Assembly: GCA_946490455.1 (NCBI GenBank)
Contig: CAMLXE010000009.1
Coordinates: 1-16,299, forward strand
Length of the DNA: 16,299 nucleotides
Direction: 5' to 3'
DNA from: an uncultured Desulfovibrio sp.
GTDB taxonomy: Bacteria; Desulfobacterota; Desulfovibrionia; Desulfovibrionales; Desulfovibrionaceae
The notes beneath the pieces are model-generated. The model made no database searches. It was not told the DNA's origin and saw nothing but the letters and a program-made list of their open reading frames with translations. Made by a program: the position numbers and the translations under genes. How positions within the stretch are numbered: the first letter of the stretch is position 1; each line of letters begins with the position of its first letter. Shown in pieces: positions 1-6,358 of this stretch.

Positions 1-88
1 CCAGCCTGTAAAGCTGGGCTTTGCTACAGCCCAGAACTTCGCACGCCTGTTCCCAGTTCAACCGATCTGTCAAATCATAGAGAGCCAC
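1..88 (-). CDS. Helix-turn-helix protein, N-terminal part only
   Basis: The frame opens with GTG at 88-86, whose G is the last base of the large terminase stop TAG, so the genes overlap as TAGTG. AGGAGG lies 5 bases upstream of the GTG, inside the terminase 3' end, which makes this start convincing. The 29 visible codons include LNWEQACEVLGCSKAQLYR, the pattern of an excisionase/MerR-like helix-turn-helix (hydrophobic, two alanine-type positions, G-C-S turn, then K-x-x-L-Y-R-L). The gene runs off the left edge, so length and other domains are unknown. In lambda-type gene order a small head-tail connector follows the terminase; a DNA-binding fold here is not that. It may instead be a late regulator or packaging accessory, which is inference. 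Confidence 0.6.
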   Translation of the reverse strand, partial: MALYDLTDRLNWEQACEVLGCSKAQLYRL

Positions 89-2118
89 TACCCCCTCCTG
101 ATGTCCGCAAGACGCGAACTGATGTCACTCATATTTACAGTCTGGGCACGGACTGGCCTTTTCTGTTGTTCGGTGGACCTGCGCCGATGGCGCACGTTCA
201 GGATGTAGGCCAACGCGCGCTGCATGACTTCGCAGTCCCAGTAGTGGTTTGGTTTGCCCGCCGGATTTTCCCATCCCTGTTTCTCATCATCCCATACTTC
301 GGCACACATCTCTCTTGCATACTGCTCAAGCTGTCCTCCGTCATTGGCATGAAGATGAAACGCGCCGGGGTCATCTGGATGAATACCGAGTTTGAATGCA
401 AGATCTGATTTGAAAAACGTCACGTCGCAACGATACAGCATCAGTCCGCCGGGAATCTTGACCTTGTTTCCTTTGACATCCGGAAAATATTCCTGATGCG
501 ACGGGGTGTACGGTTGCGCCATCGAACGGACACCCTGCCACGGAAAAACACGTCCACGATGGCGTATGGCCCAACGATAGACCTCGGCTGTACGCCCGCC
601 CATCGCGTCGATCATTACATGTCCGACAGCGTACTCGCGACCATCGGGATCGGCATAGACACTCCCGAACAGTATTTCTTCCAGCGCAGCAAGATTGTCT
701 GCTGCTCCGGACGACACGAGCCAGCTTTCCTCAGTTTCGCCATAGCCATATGCACGGATAACATACCGAAAATAATGTTGTTGTGTATCGACAGTGGCGA
801 GAAGAACGGAAACCCGTGATTTTTCGTCCACAGGTCCGGGCACTGATCCGCGTGGACGGTCGTCACACAAGGCAAGGATGGCATCTTCGGAACGAGCCGT
901 GTGTTCTTCTACCCACGGCTCGGCAGCATACTGATTACGAAAGTTCTTGAGGTCGTCAAGTTTTCCACTTTCTTTGTACCTGAGCCATGCGTAGGCCACT
1001 TCTGACAGGCTCACGAAATATGAAAGCCATGCCGGAATATGAAAACCGACTTTCACAGGACGATACACACGAACATGTGACATCAGCTCAAGTCCGGATC
1101 TGCGTTCACGCCACTCCCCACCCCTGACGGCGCGGTCCCTGTCCCCATCATCCCAGACAGCACCGCAATGTTCGCAGACATAATAGGCCAGACGCTTCGC
1201 ATTGACTGTTTCAGCGTCCGGACATTTCTCACCGTCTTTCCCCGGCCATCCTAACCGGTCAAAATCCATATGCTGAAAAAAGCCGCAGTGAGGACACCGG
1301 ACCCAAAAATCAAAACGAGCGCCAGCCTCCTCAGTGAGGGCCTTCCAAATTGGCCCGGATTCAGTAGTTGGTGTCGATATTTTTACGACCTTGCGCCGGG
1401 TCCGCCATGTCGTTGTGCGTTTCTCAGCCAGAGATTCGGAGGTCGCCTCATTCTTGACGTTCTTGTACTTGTCAAGCTCGTCAAGAATGAGGATGCGTAT
1501 CGGTTTGTTGCCCAGACGTGAAACAGAACCCGACCAGCCGAGATAGATTGGCATATGCAGAAGGTTGATTCGCAGACTGGAGGCATCGTCACCATAGCCA
1601 GTCATGTACTGTCTGAGACGCGGAGAAGCCTCAATCATGGGAATAATGCGGTCCCTGGCGTTCTCTCGTGCTGTCAGCTCATCCGGAAAGACATACATCA
1701 CAGGACCGGGAAGACGATCGATGCAGTAACCGACAATATTGTGACCACACTCAGATCCTCCAGTCTGCGGGCTTTTGCAGATAATGACTGTCTCGACGCC
1801 AGGAAGTCCGGCCACATCCATGATTCCTGTAAGGTACGGCGTGAATACATTTTTCCATCGTCCCCGGATAGCCGACATTTCAAGAACACGATGTTTCTCA
1901 GCCCATTCACTGACAGGTATAGGTCTCCGTTTTTTCATTGCTGCACGTTCACCACTTGAAAAATGGGTTTTTACAACAAGATGTTTTTCCTGTTGTGCAG
2001 CGATGGCTTCGCGGATTCTCTTGGCAAGAGACGGCGAAAACCATTTTGGGATCGTTACTGACAAGACTACACGCCCACAGTCTCGTTTGGGGATTTCATA
2101 CAGTTCTAGCTGAGTCAT
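88..2118 (-). CDS. Phage terminase large subunit, GpA type
   Basis: This 676-residue protein has the order expected of the lambda GpA family: a packaging ATPase that translocates DNA into proheads, then a nuclease that cuts concatemers. The Walker A-like segment is KSPQTGGSE (about 115-123) and the Walker B is ILILDELD (about 209-216). A four-cysteine zinc-knuckle insertion follows (CPHC near 275-278, CEHC near 315-318). Candidate nuclease acids are the D of ATVDTQ (443), MIDAMGG (about 504) and HYWDCEV (about 628). Length is normal for the family. The ATG is preceded by GAAGG at 6 bases. It follows the NrdD-like gene after 60 bases and overlaps the next gene by one base. The family assignment is firm; no truncation is seen. 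Confidence 0.95.
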   Translation of the reverse strand: MTQLELYEIPKRDCGRVVLSVTIPKWFSPSLAKRIREAIAAQQEKHLVVKTHFSSGERAAMKKRRPIPVSEWAEKHRVLEMSAIRGRWKNVFTPYLTGIMDVAGLPGVETVIICKSPQTGGSECGHNIVGYCIDRLPGPVMYVFPDELTARENARDRIIPMIEASPRLRQYMTGYGDDASSLRINLLHMPIYLGWSGSVSRLGNKPIRILILDELDKYKNVKNEATSESLAEKRTTTWRTRRKVVKISTPTTESGPIWKALTEEAGARFDFWVRCPHCGFFQHMDFDRLGWPGKDGEKCPDAETVNAKRLAYYVCEHCGAVWDDGDRDRAVRGGEWRERRSGLELMSHVRVYRPVKVGFHIPAWLSYFVSLSEVAYAWLRYKESGKLDDLKNFRNQYAAEPWVEEHTARSEDAILALCDDRPRGSVPGPVDEKSRVSVLLATVDTQQHYFRYVIRAYGYGETEESWLVSSGAADNLAALEEILFGSVYADPDGREYAVGHVMIDAMGGRTAEVYRWAIRHRGRVFPWQGVRSMAQPYTPSHQEYFPDVKGNKVKIPGGLMLYRCDVTFFKSDLAFKLGIHPDDPGAFHLHANDGGQLEQYAREMCAEVWDDEKQGWENPAGKPNHYWDCEVMQRALAYILNVRHRRRSTEQQKRPVRAQTVNMSDISSRLADIRRG

Positions 2119-2178
2119 TCCATACCTTCGGCCGTTCTAAAGCAAGAACATACTATTTTAACCTGTCAAATATTCTAT

Positions 2179-2361
2179 CTATGTTTTCTCATCGTCCTTC
2201 TTCGTCTGTTCATCTCGTGACGATTCAAGAACAATTTTTATGTGTCCTACTCGGTCACGAACCTCTGCACGTTTTGCGTTGTTAAAACGATCTATACTGC
2301 CAACAAGATACCCGGTAATGCGCCGAATCCGTTCAAATTTTACACCGTTACCAACAAGCAT
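2179..2361 (-). CDS. Stand-alone NrdD-like glycyl-radical segment, 60 aa
   Basis: A short protein whose core, RIRRITGYLVGSIDRFNNAK followed by a conserved-looking E and DRV, resembles the extreme C-terminus of anaerobic (class III) ribonucleotide reductase NrdD, where an R-x-C/T-G-Y-L motif carries the glycyl radical. Gly17 would be the radical position. The remaining ~650 residues of NrdD (active-site barrel, allosteric cone, zinc-binding cysteines) are absent, and this protein has no cysteine. It starts at an ATG with GAGG 5 bases upstream, 7 bases after the stop of the preceding gene, so it is translated as its own cistron and is not an obvious pseudogene end. One idea, by analogy with GrcA/YfiD for pyruvate formate-lyase, is a spare radical domain. 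The tail (after about residue 42) is charged and probably disordered. Confidence 0.6.
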   Translation of the reverse strand: MLVGNGVKFERIRRITGYLVGSIDRFNNAKRAEVRDRVGHIKIVLESSRDEQTKKDDEKT

Positions 2362-2368
2362 GGATTCC

Positions 2369-2602
2369 TCACTCGATACATTCGTACAATGTAGATTCTG
2401 CTTCTTCCAAGATTGTCACGGTTTCATCAAGCATATAGGCAATTTCAGCCATACGCTCTCCACGATCACTCTCTCGCAGATTATCTGGCAACCCTTCTAC
2501 AGCAGTATTTTCTTCTTCAGCAATCTCTTCAAGCCTACAACGGGATTCTGCAATCAATGAAATTACTTTTTCTCGTATGCGCTTCCGGCGATCATCATTC
2601 AT
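2369..2602 (-). CDS. Small phage coiled-coil protein
   Basis: A 77-residue acidic helical protein. It carries the pattern LEEIAEEENTAVEGLPDNLR followed by ESDRGERM, then a second long helix. This helix, short N-L-P-x-N/S-L-x-x-S turn, G-x-x-M helix layout recurs in small phage proteins of unknown function, and I recognise it only at that level. Its ATG lies inside the end of the previous gene (8-base overlap, ATGAATGA), with AAGG 9 bases upstream, so translation is probably coupled. It sits between terS and terL genes in a packaging operon. A role in packaging or as a small scaffold-like helper is possible but not shown. Confidence 0.7.
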   Translation of the reverse strand: MNDDRRKRIREKVISLIAESRCRLEEIAEEENTAVEGLPDNLRESDRGERMAEIAYMLDETVTILEEAESTLYECIE

Positions 2603-2897
2603 TTTTTATATCCTTGTCTTCTGTTAGAAGTTCATAATTTTTTTCAAAATGATCTTTACTACATACATGCAATTCACCCCATTCGTTAGGAACAATATAA
2701 TCTCCGGGCAAAGCCAACTCTTCTACAAACAGAGTTCTGATATGAAGTACACAGTTATCATCAACAGCAAGGCAACGCCGTGAGCCGTGATTCAATTCCT
2801 GAACGTCAGAAAAATTGTTTTCTTTTTCGTCACATTTCCATTGAACACACGGAATACCATTGTCAGCTACAGGCTTTTTCCTATATCGACGAATCAC
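2595..2897 (-). CDS. Conserved phage protein of unknown function, 100 aa
   Basis: The start is GTG at 2897, two bases after the terS stop, with CGGAG 5 bases upstream. The N-terminus is basic (MIRRYRKKP). The C-terminal part reads ALPGDYIVPNEWGELHVCSK then FEKNYE, matching a motif common to small phage proteins: P-G-D-(Y/W)-I, a short loop, G-E-(F/L), then F-E-x-x-Y-E. No function is known to me. It holds five cysteines without a zinc-finger spacing. The gene overlaps the next one by 8 bases. Operon position between the two terminase subunits suggests co-expression with packaging genes. Confidence 0.7.
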   Translation of the reverse strand: MIRRYRKKPVADNGIPCVQWKCDEKENNFSDVQELNHGSRRCLAVDDNCVLHIRTLFVEELALPGDYIVPNEWGELHVCSKDHFEKNYELLTEDKDIKNE

Positions 2898-2899
2898 GA

Positions 2900-3640
2900 C
2901 TACTCCGGATCATCTTCTGTAGTGTCAACGAACGTAACGTCTATCTCCACGGGCTTCGCGTACTCGCTCATTGACTCATCAATAATCTGCTCAATCCGTT
3001 CAATAAGAGAACCTGATTTTTTGGGATTCCCTTCAACAACCTCAATCACATCAAGAGACTGTGCTTCAAATGCCGTTTTCAGACTCGCCGACAGGGCAAC
3101 GGCACGCGCGGCAAGTTCCTGAAAAACAGCGTCACGTTCAATATACTGACCCTGTTTGACTTTCAGATTGAATTCTTCACGGTCCGCGGCAGCCCGTATT
3201 CTCCTGATTTCCTGCTCTTCTTTTTCCTGTTGCCGCCTTGCTGCATCGGTAGCCACCTTGTCGGGCGTACCGGCAAGCGGAAGTGAGGCTGCATAGCGGT
3301 CAAGGTCGCGCCTTTTGAAACTGCCATCTGTCTGCTTTTTGAGGCGACCGACCTTGATGTCTTCAAACATCTTTGTCTTGCCGATTTTTCTGCCGCATTC
3401 ATCCTTGAGATAATGAAGAGCCTCGTCCCAATTTCTGCAATTTTGCCCAGCGTCCATCGCTTTCTCCAACATGGCTGTGGCACGTTCAAGCGTAGCGAGG
3501 TTTTCCTTGGACGGATTCTCCAGAACATCTCTCTGAGCGCTGTTTTTGGCATTGAGCAGAGCCACGAGGTCATTTTTTCGGCTCTTCTCAACCAGTTCCG
3601 TCAGCTTTTCAGGCTGTTCCCTTCCATTCTCGGTACTCAT
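2900..3640 (-). CDS. Phage terminase small subunit, Nu1-like
   Basis: A 246-residue protein with the features of a small terminase subunit that binds the packaging site and loads the large subunit. Residues about 65-118 form a winged helix-turn-helix of the excisionase/Nu1 type (RNWDEALHYL, then GKTKMFEDIKVGRLKKQ, then KRRDLDRYAASL). A strongly charged coiled coil follows (about 130-160), then a helical region with VKQGQYIERDAVFQELAARAV, the pattern of small subunits that pair with GpA-type terminases. The acidic tail probably contacts the large subunit. The ATG has GAGG 7 bases upstream and no in-frame ATG before a stop. It is longer than lambda Nu1 (about 180 residues), mainly through a long C-terminal region. 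The large subunit lies about 780 bases downstream, with three small genes between. Confidence 0.85.
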   Translation of the reverse strand: MSTENGREQPEKLTELVEKSRKNDLVALLNAKNSAQRDVLENPSKENLATLERATAMLEKAMDAGQNCRNWDEALHYLKDECGRKIGKTKMFEDIKVGRLKKQTDGSFKRRDLDRYAASLPLAGTPDKVATDAARRQQEKEEQEIRRIRAAADREEFNLKVKQGQYIERDAVFQELAARAVALSASLKTAFEAQSLDVIEVVEGNPKKSGSLIERIEQIIDESMSEYAKPVEIDVTFVDTTEDDPE

Positions 3641-3692
3641 CGGCTTGCCTCGCGCCAGTTGCGGATGGGCGCATATAGGGTTGTTGTCTCAT
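3609..3692 (-). CDS. Possible 27-aa leader peptide overlapping terS
   Basis: An ATG at 3692 has GGAGG 5 bases upstream, a better ribosome site than that of terS. The frame encodes 27 residues beginning MRQQPYMRPS and stops inside the first codons of terS (TGA at 3611-3609). It is rich in Arg, Gln and Pro. It may be a coupling leader that carries ribosomes to the terS start, or a chance frame beside a structured region whose GGAGG is part of a hairpin arm (3720-3725 side pairs with 3697-3702). No homology is recognised. Confidence 0.25.
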   Translation of the reverse strand: MRQQPYMRPSATGARQADEYREWKGTA

Positions 3693-3696
3693 GTCG

Positions 3697-3778
3697 CCCT
3701 CCGTTGACTTGTGCAGTCAGGAGGGGCTACCCTTCGGCTTGTGGGGCTGGAGGATATCCCCTCCACTTCCTAGGGGAT
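3697..3778. other. Strongly structured GC-rich leader upstream of terS
   Basis: Between the DUF488 stop (3816) and terS there are about 175 bases dense in dyads. CCCTCC (3697-3702) plus TGACT (3705-3709) pairs with AGTCA (3715-3719) plus GGAGGG (3720-3725): 11 base pairs with a two-base bulge and a five-base loop. Next, TGGAGG (3748-3753) pairs with CCTCCA (3760-3765); alternatively ATCCCC (3756-3761) pairs with GGGGAT (3773-3778), so the two stems exclude each other. Perfect short palindromes follow: GGATATCC (3752), CCTAGG (3769), TGGTACCA (3788) and GGACGTCC (3798). Neither strand shows a run of T, so it is not a plain terminator. Because lambda-type phages have cos just upstream of the small terminase gene, this is a candidate cos or packaging site; a structured RNA is the other option. 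Confidence 0.45.
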
Positions 3779-3815
3779 GCCCGGTGTTGGTACCACTGGA
3801 CGTCCCCGCCTTGTA

Positions 3816-4181
3816 TTACAGCAGGCTGTATTGCCCGTTGTGTCGGCACTCTCCCCATTCGGGGACATCGAGATTGAGCTTTTCCTTGATGAAATCGGCC
3901 AGTACCCGGCGGTGGCATTCCTCAGGATTCCTCTCAAAGCAGCACAGGATCGGATTCGGAACCTTCTTTTCTATCTCCATCAGGTAAATCCTGAGGGAAG
4001 ATTCCGTAGGGAAACGCGCCTCCAGATCTTTCCTGTATGCCGCTTTCCAGTTCACGGCTTTCGGATCGGACGGAGCGAACTTCTCAGCACGCGGCCCGTT
4101 CCAGTTGCGATGCCATTTGGCGATGCAGACTTTCCGTTCCTTCGGGGCATTGCTTGAAAAAAATGAAGTTTCAATAGGCAT
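3816..4181 (-). CDS. DUF488 family protein
   Basis: A 121-residue protein. The N-terminal half carries a basic segment including WHRNWNGPRA; the C-terminal half has NPILCCFERNPEECHRRVLA followed by DFIKEKL, the signature of the DUF488 family (L-x-C-F-E-x-x-P-x-x-C-H-R-x-x-L-A). The paired C and H in that motif are the conserved, probably functional residues; the biochemical role is not established to my knowledge. Length is at the short end for the family. The ATG has AGGAG 6 bases upstream, and that ribosome site overlaps the stop codon of the preceding gene, a tight operon join. It is the last gene before the terS leader. DUF488 genes do occur in phages, but why one sits here is unknown. 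Confidence 0.8.
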   Translation of the reverse strand: MPIETSFFSSNAPKERKVCIAKWHRNWNGPRAEKFAPSDPKAVNWKAAYRKDLEARFPTESSLRIYLMEIEKKVPNPILCCFERNPEECHRRVLADFIKEKLNLDVPEWGECRHNGQYSLL

Positions 4182-4190
4182 TTCATACTC

Positions 4191-4541
4191 CTAAAAAGGT
4201 ACGTCTCCGTCATAATTGTCGAAGGAGAGTGTGTCTTCTGACAAAAACTGACTTACGAGTTCATCAATCCGGACATGTTTTGGCGTGTATGACTGAAACA
4301 TCTCGATCAGATCACAGGTAGATGCAAAACCGTATTCATCAGCCAGTTCATCCAGTGCGACGCCGCCGTTTTTGACCAGCAGATTCGGCAGCTTTTTGTT
4401 TATGTCTTTGATGGTATCCCTGTCATAATCGGCAGCGACGCTGTGGTAATTCACCCGGCGACGATTCCAGATTTCATCAATGACGGCATATTCAATACTG
4501 ACTATTTCTTTTGCCAGGTTGCGTGCATCTCGTTCGGTCAT
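4191..4541 (-). CDS. Hypothetical phage protein with LDELADEYGF motif
   Basis: 116 residues. The middle reads KKLPNLLVKNGGVALDELAD followed by EYGFAS, matching a short helical module seen in several phage and mobile-element proteins (L-P-x-x-L-x-x-x-x-G-x-x-L-D-E-L-A-x-E-x-G), of unknown role. The N-terminal 45 residues are helical and the C-terminus is acidic. No catalytic motif, signal peptide or membrane segment is visible. The ATG at 4541 lacks a strong ribosome site (GAGCAGAGCC precedes it), so the start is uncertain. The stop lies within the ribosome site of the DUF488 gene. Separated from the upstream gene by 114 bases that contain a hairpin. Confidence 0.65.
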   Translation of the reverse strand: MTERDARNLAKEIVSIEYAVIDEIWNRRRVNYHSVAADYDRDTIKDINKKLPNLLVKNGGVALDELADEYGFASTCDLIEMFQSYTPKHVRIDELVSQFLSEDTLSFDNYDGDVPF

Positions 4542-4625
4542 GGCTCTGCTCGTTGACTTTTTGATTCTGAGGAGCCAAACTCATATCCGATGACATGATT
4601 TGGAGTCGGCTCCTTTTCGTGTTCC

Positions 4626-4658
4626 GGGCGGTAGGTGGCACTACCGCCCTCCTTTTTA
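4626..4658 (+). terminator. Hairpin with T tract reading against the operon
   Basis: GGGCGGTA (4626-4633) pairs perfectly with TACCGCCC (4642-4649) around an 8-base loop, followed on the plus strand by TCCTTTTTAT. On that strand it looks like an intrinsic terminator, yet there is no plus-strand gene to end. On the minus strand it is an intercistronic stem placed directly after the stop of the 4656-4907 gene, where it could protect or tune the mRNA. A second weaker stem, GGAG-TCGG-CTCC followed by TTTT, lies at about 4601-4616. Confidence 0.45.
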
Positions 4659-4907
4659 TAAAAGCCCCGGAAACATCATCTGGCCACGTTTCACCTTTGT
4701 TTGACGTGGTATGATTCCCATCCAGACCTGTATGATTCCAGTCTTTGTGTGATAGACGTACTTTTCTCGGTACTCCTGCCACGCAATATGCAGCGCCATC
4801 CAGAAATAGATTTTCGGTTGACCTCCAAATTTACCGGCTCCGAATCTGGCCAGATTCCATGCAGCCACCATCAGTTCTCGCAGTTCCTGTTTGCGCTTTG
4901 CGTTCAT
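4656..4907 (-). CDS. Small phage protein, AWxxAR-KFGG-YFxxALxxAW type
   Basis: I place the start at 4907 (MNAKRKQEL), because AAGGAG lies 6 bases upstream; an in-frame ATG at 4940 has no such site. The 83-residue product contains LMVAAWNLARFGAGKFGGQ then KIYFWMALHIAWQE. This resembles a motif repeated in many phage and plasmid proteins: A-W-x-x-A-K/R, G-x-x-K-F-G-G, Y-F-x-x-A-L-x-x-A-W. Its function is not known to me. The last 35 residues are hydrophobic and basic without that pattern. A weak promoter or operator may precede it (4923-4974), as it follows an 83-base gap after the methyltransferase-like gene. Confidence 0.65.
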   Translation of the reverse strand: MNAKRKQELRELMVAAWNLARFGAGKFGGQPKIYFWMALHIAWQEYREKYVYHTKTGIIQVWMGIIPRQTKVKRGQMMFPGLL

Positions 4908-4922
4908 GCCGTCTCCTTCTGA

Positions 4923-4974
4923 TTGAAAAAATTCAACCATAAAAAGAAGTTAGCATATAACACGTATTTTTCAA
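4923..4974 (-). promoter_or_regulatory. Possible promoter with TTGAA palindrome
   Basis: In the 83-base gap before the 4656-4907 gene, the minus strand has TTGAAA (4974-4969) and, 16 bases on, TAACTT (4952-4947), a poor match to a sigma-70 minus-10. Closer to the gene, TTGAA (4923-4927) and TTCAA (4932-4936) form a palindrome that could be an operator. The whole gap is AT-rich. This is suggestive only. Confidence 0.25.
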
Positions 4975-4990
4975 TAGTTTTTATATGTAA

Positions 4991-6358
4991 CTATGCTATT
5001 TTTTTATATTTTTTCTTCCAGAGCGCAAAAGACTCCGCGAGCGTGCGCTCTCCAAAGGCCGCGTAATAATTGAGGGCGTGCTGGCCAGTTTTCTTATCCT
5101 GCTTTCGGCTGTAGAGATGGAAGCATCCCCGATACTTCATTGAGACAGGACCCTTTGTGAAAGCCGTGGTGATGACCCAGCCTATCCGCCTGTTCAGCTT
5201 GGCATCCACCCATTCCTTGACCTCGCGGCTGGTAAGCAGGAGTAGAACGAGTTTGGCCAGTCGCTTTTCAACATCCGAGGCCACAGCAAGATCACACATG
5301 ATGTACAGGGATTCGTCCCCATACGGATTTCCATCTGGGAGTTTCCATTGGGCATGGCTGGTCTTCATGAAATCGGCCTTGCCGATGACCTGCCCATCCA
5401 GCGTAAGCACGATGCAGACATCTACGCCGCCATCGAAGTAATCAATGCGCTTTGCCAGATAGAGTTCGTTCAGCCGGAGTGACTGTGCCCGTTTGATCGG
5501 GGCGAAGCCAGGGACTTCTTCACCGATCACGGCCCGGTTCGCTGGCCAGATGGGACCTACAGGAGCAGTCTTGACAGACGAACGGATCACGACTTTCTTC
5601 GCCTGCTTCGCCACAATGTATGTTGTACGGCCCCGCCCGCGCGGGAGTATTGCCGAAGGCTGACCGAGGAGCGCGTACACTTCCGGAAGATCCTTCTCAA
5701 GTACGACATAGTACGAATCGAACCGGGCAATGGCCTCAAACAGCTCAAGACTCTTGTCCGTCATTTCCCGGTATGTCGGAGGGGTCCACGCAACTGTGGC
5801 CCGGAGCAATGCCTCCAACTTTTCATATCCGGCCTTGTATGTCGGCGGGAACGCGAAAACAGTGTGTCCGGACGCACTCTTTTCCAGCAGATCGAAGCCG
5901 TCACGGGCTTGATAGTCAATGGGAGCAATATGCGCTTTGTAGGCTTCGAGTTTGGCACAGGTCTTTTCCATGAGCGTTTCCCATGCTTCACGGCTGTGCT
6001 CGATCATCCGCATCTTGAAGGCATTGTCTCCCTTCCACACCTCGCGCAGATCCATCATCAGACTGATGGAAGCCGTCAGCTCCAGCGGCGACCCCGTCCG
6101 AAGCAGACCACGAAGGTGTTCCGGACAGTCTTCACGTTCCTGAGCATCCAGTGTCCAGCCCGACAGATACGCACCGAGTGCAGAGGAATAGAGCGTTACA
6201 TCACATGCCGTTATCTTACCGGTAAAGCCGGACGAGCGCAGGACGCTCGGAACTGTAAAGTTCCCGGCACCGATAATCAGGCATGGCAGATGTACATCTG
6301 CAGCATATTGCGCAAGGACACGCCGGACGGACGTGGCCACGGCTCCGATGAAGCTCAT
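4991..6358 (-). CDS. Methyltransferase-like protein with possible Mom/GNAT-like C-terminus
   Basis: 455 residues. Residues about 26-66 match a class I methyltransferase start: LIIGAGNFTV as motif I, then ACDVTLYSSALGAYL, where Asp53 would hold the SAM ribose; the layout resembles Dam-type adenine methyltransferases. VFAFPPTYKAGYEKL (about 167-181) sits where adenine enzymes carry motif IV, D-P-P-Y, but here reads F-P-P-T. The second half (about 290-435) looks like another domain: a sheet with DGQVIGKADF, then DESLYIMCDLAV, a leucine-rich helix, and TTAFTKGPVSMKYRGCFHL, a layout that recalls GNAT acyltransferases such as phage Mu Mom. Similar phage proteins carry the label putative antirestriction adenine methyltransferase. 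The ATG overlaps the ParB-like stop as ATGA. DNA modification is the best guess; the GNAT reading is inference. Confidence 0.6.
   Translation of the reverse strand: MSFIGAVATSVRRVLAQYAADVHLPCLIIGAGNFTVPSVLRSSGFTGKITACDVTLYSSALGAYLSGWTLDAQEREDCPEHLRGLLRTGSPLELTASISLMMDLREVWKGDNAFKMRMIEHSREAWETLMEKTCAKLEAYKAHIAPIDYQARDGFDLLEKSASGHTVFAFPPTYKAGYEKLEALLRATVAWTPPTYREMTDKSLELFEAIARFDSYYVVLEKDLPEVYALLGQPSAILPRGRGRTTYIVAKQAKKVVIRSSVKTAPVGPIWPANRAVIGEEVPGFAPIKRAQSLRLNELYLAKRIDYFDGGVDVCIVLTLDGQVIGKADFMKTSHAQWKLPDGNPYGDESLYIMCDLAVASDVEKRLAKLVLLLLTSREVKEWVDAKLNRRIGWVITTAFTKGPVSMKYRGCFHLYSRKQDKKTGQHALNYYAAFGERTLAESFALWKKKYKKIA

Noticed and set aside
3641..3815. IscB guide RNA or group II intron relic
   Set aside because: Some stems looked similar by eye, but no IscB or reverse transcriptase ORF is nearby and I could not match a consensus, so I kept it as an unassigned structured region.
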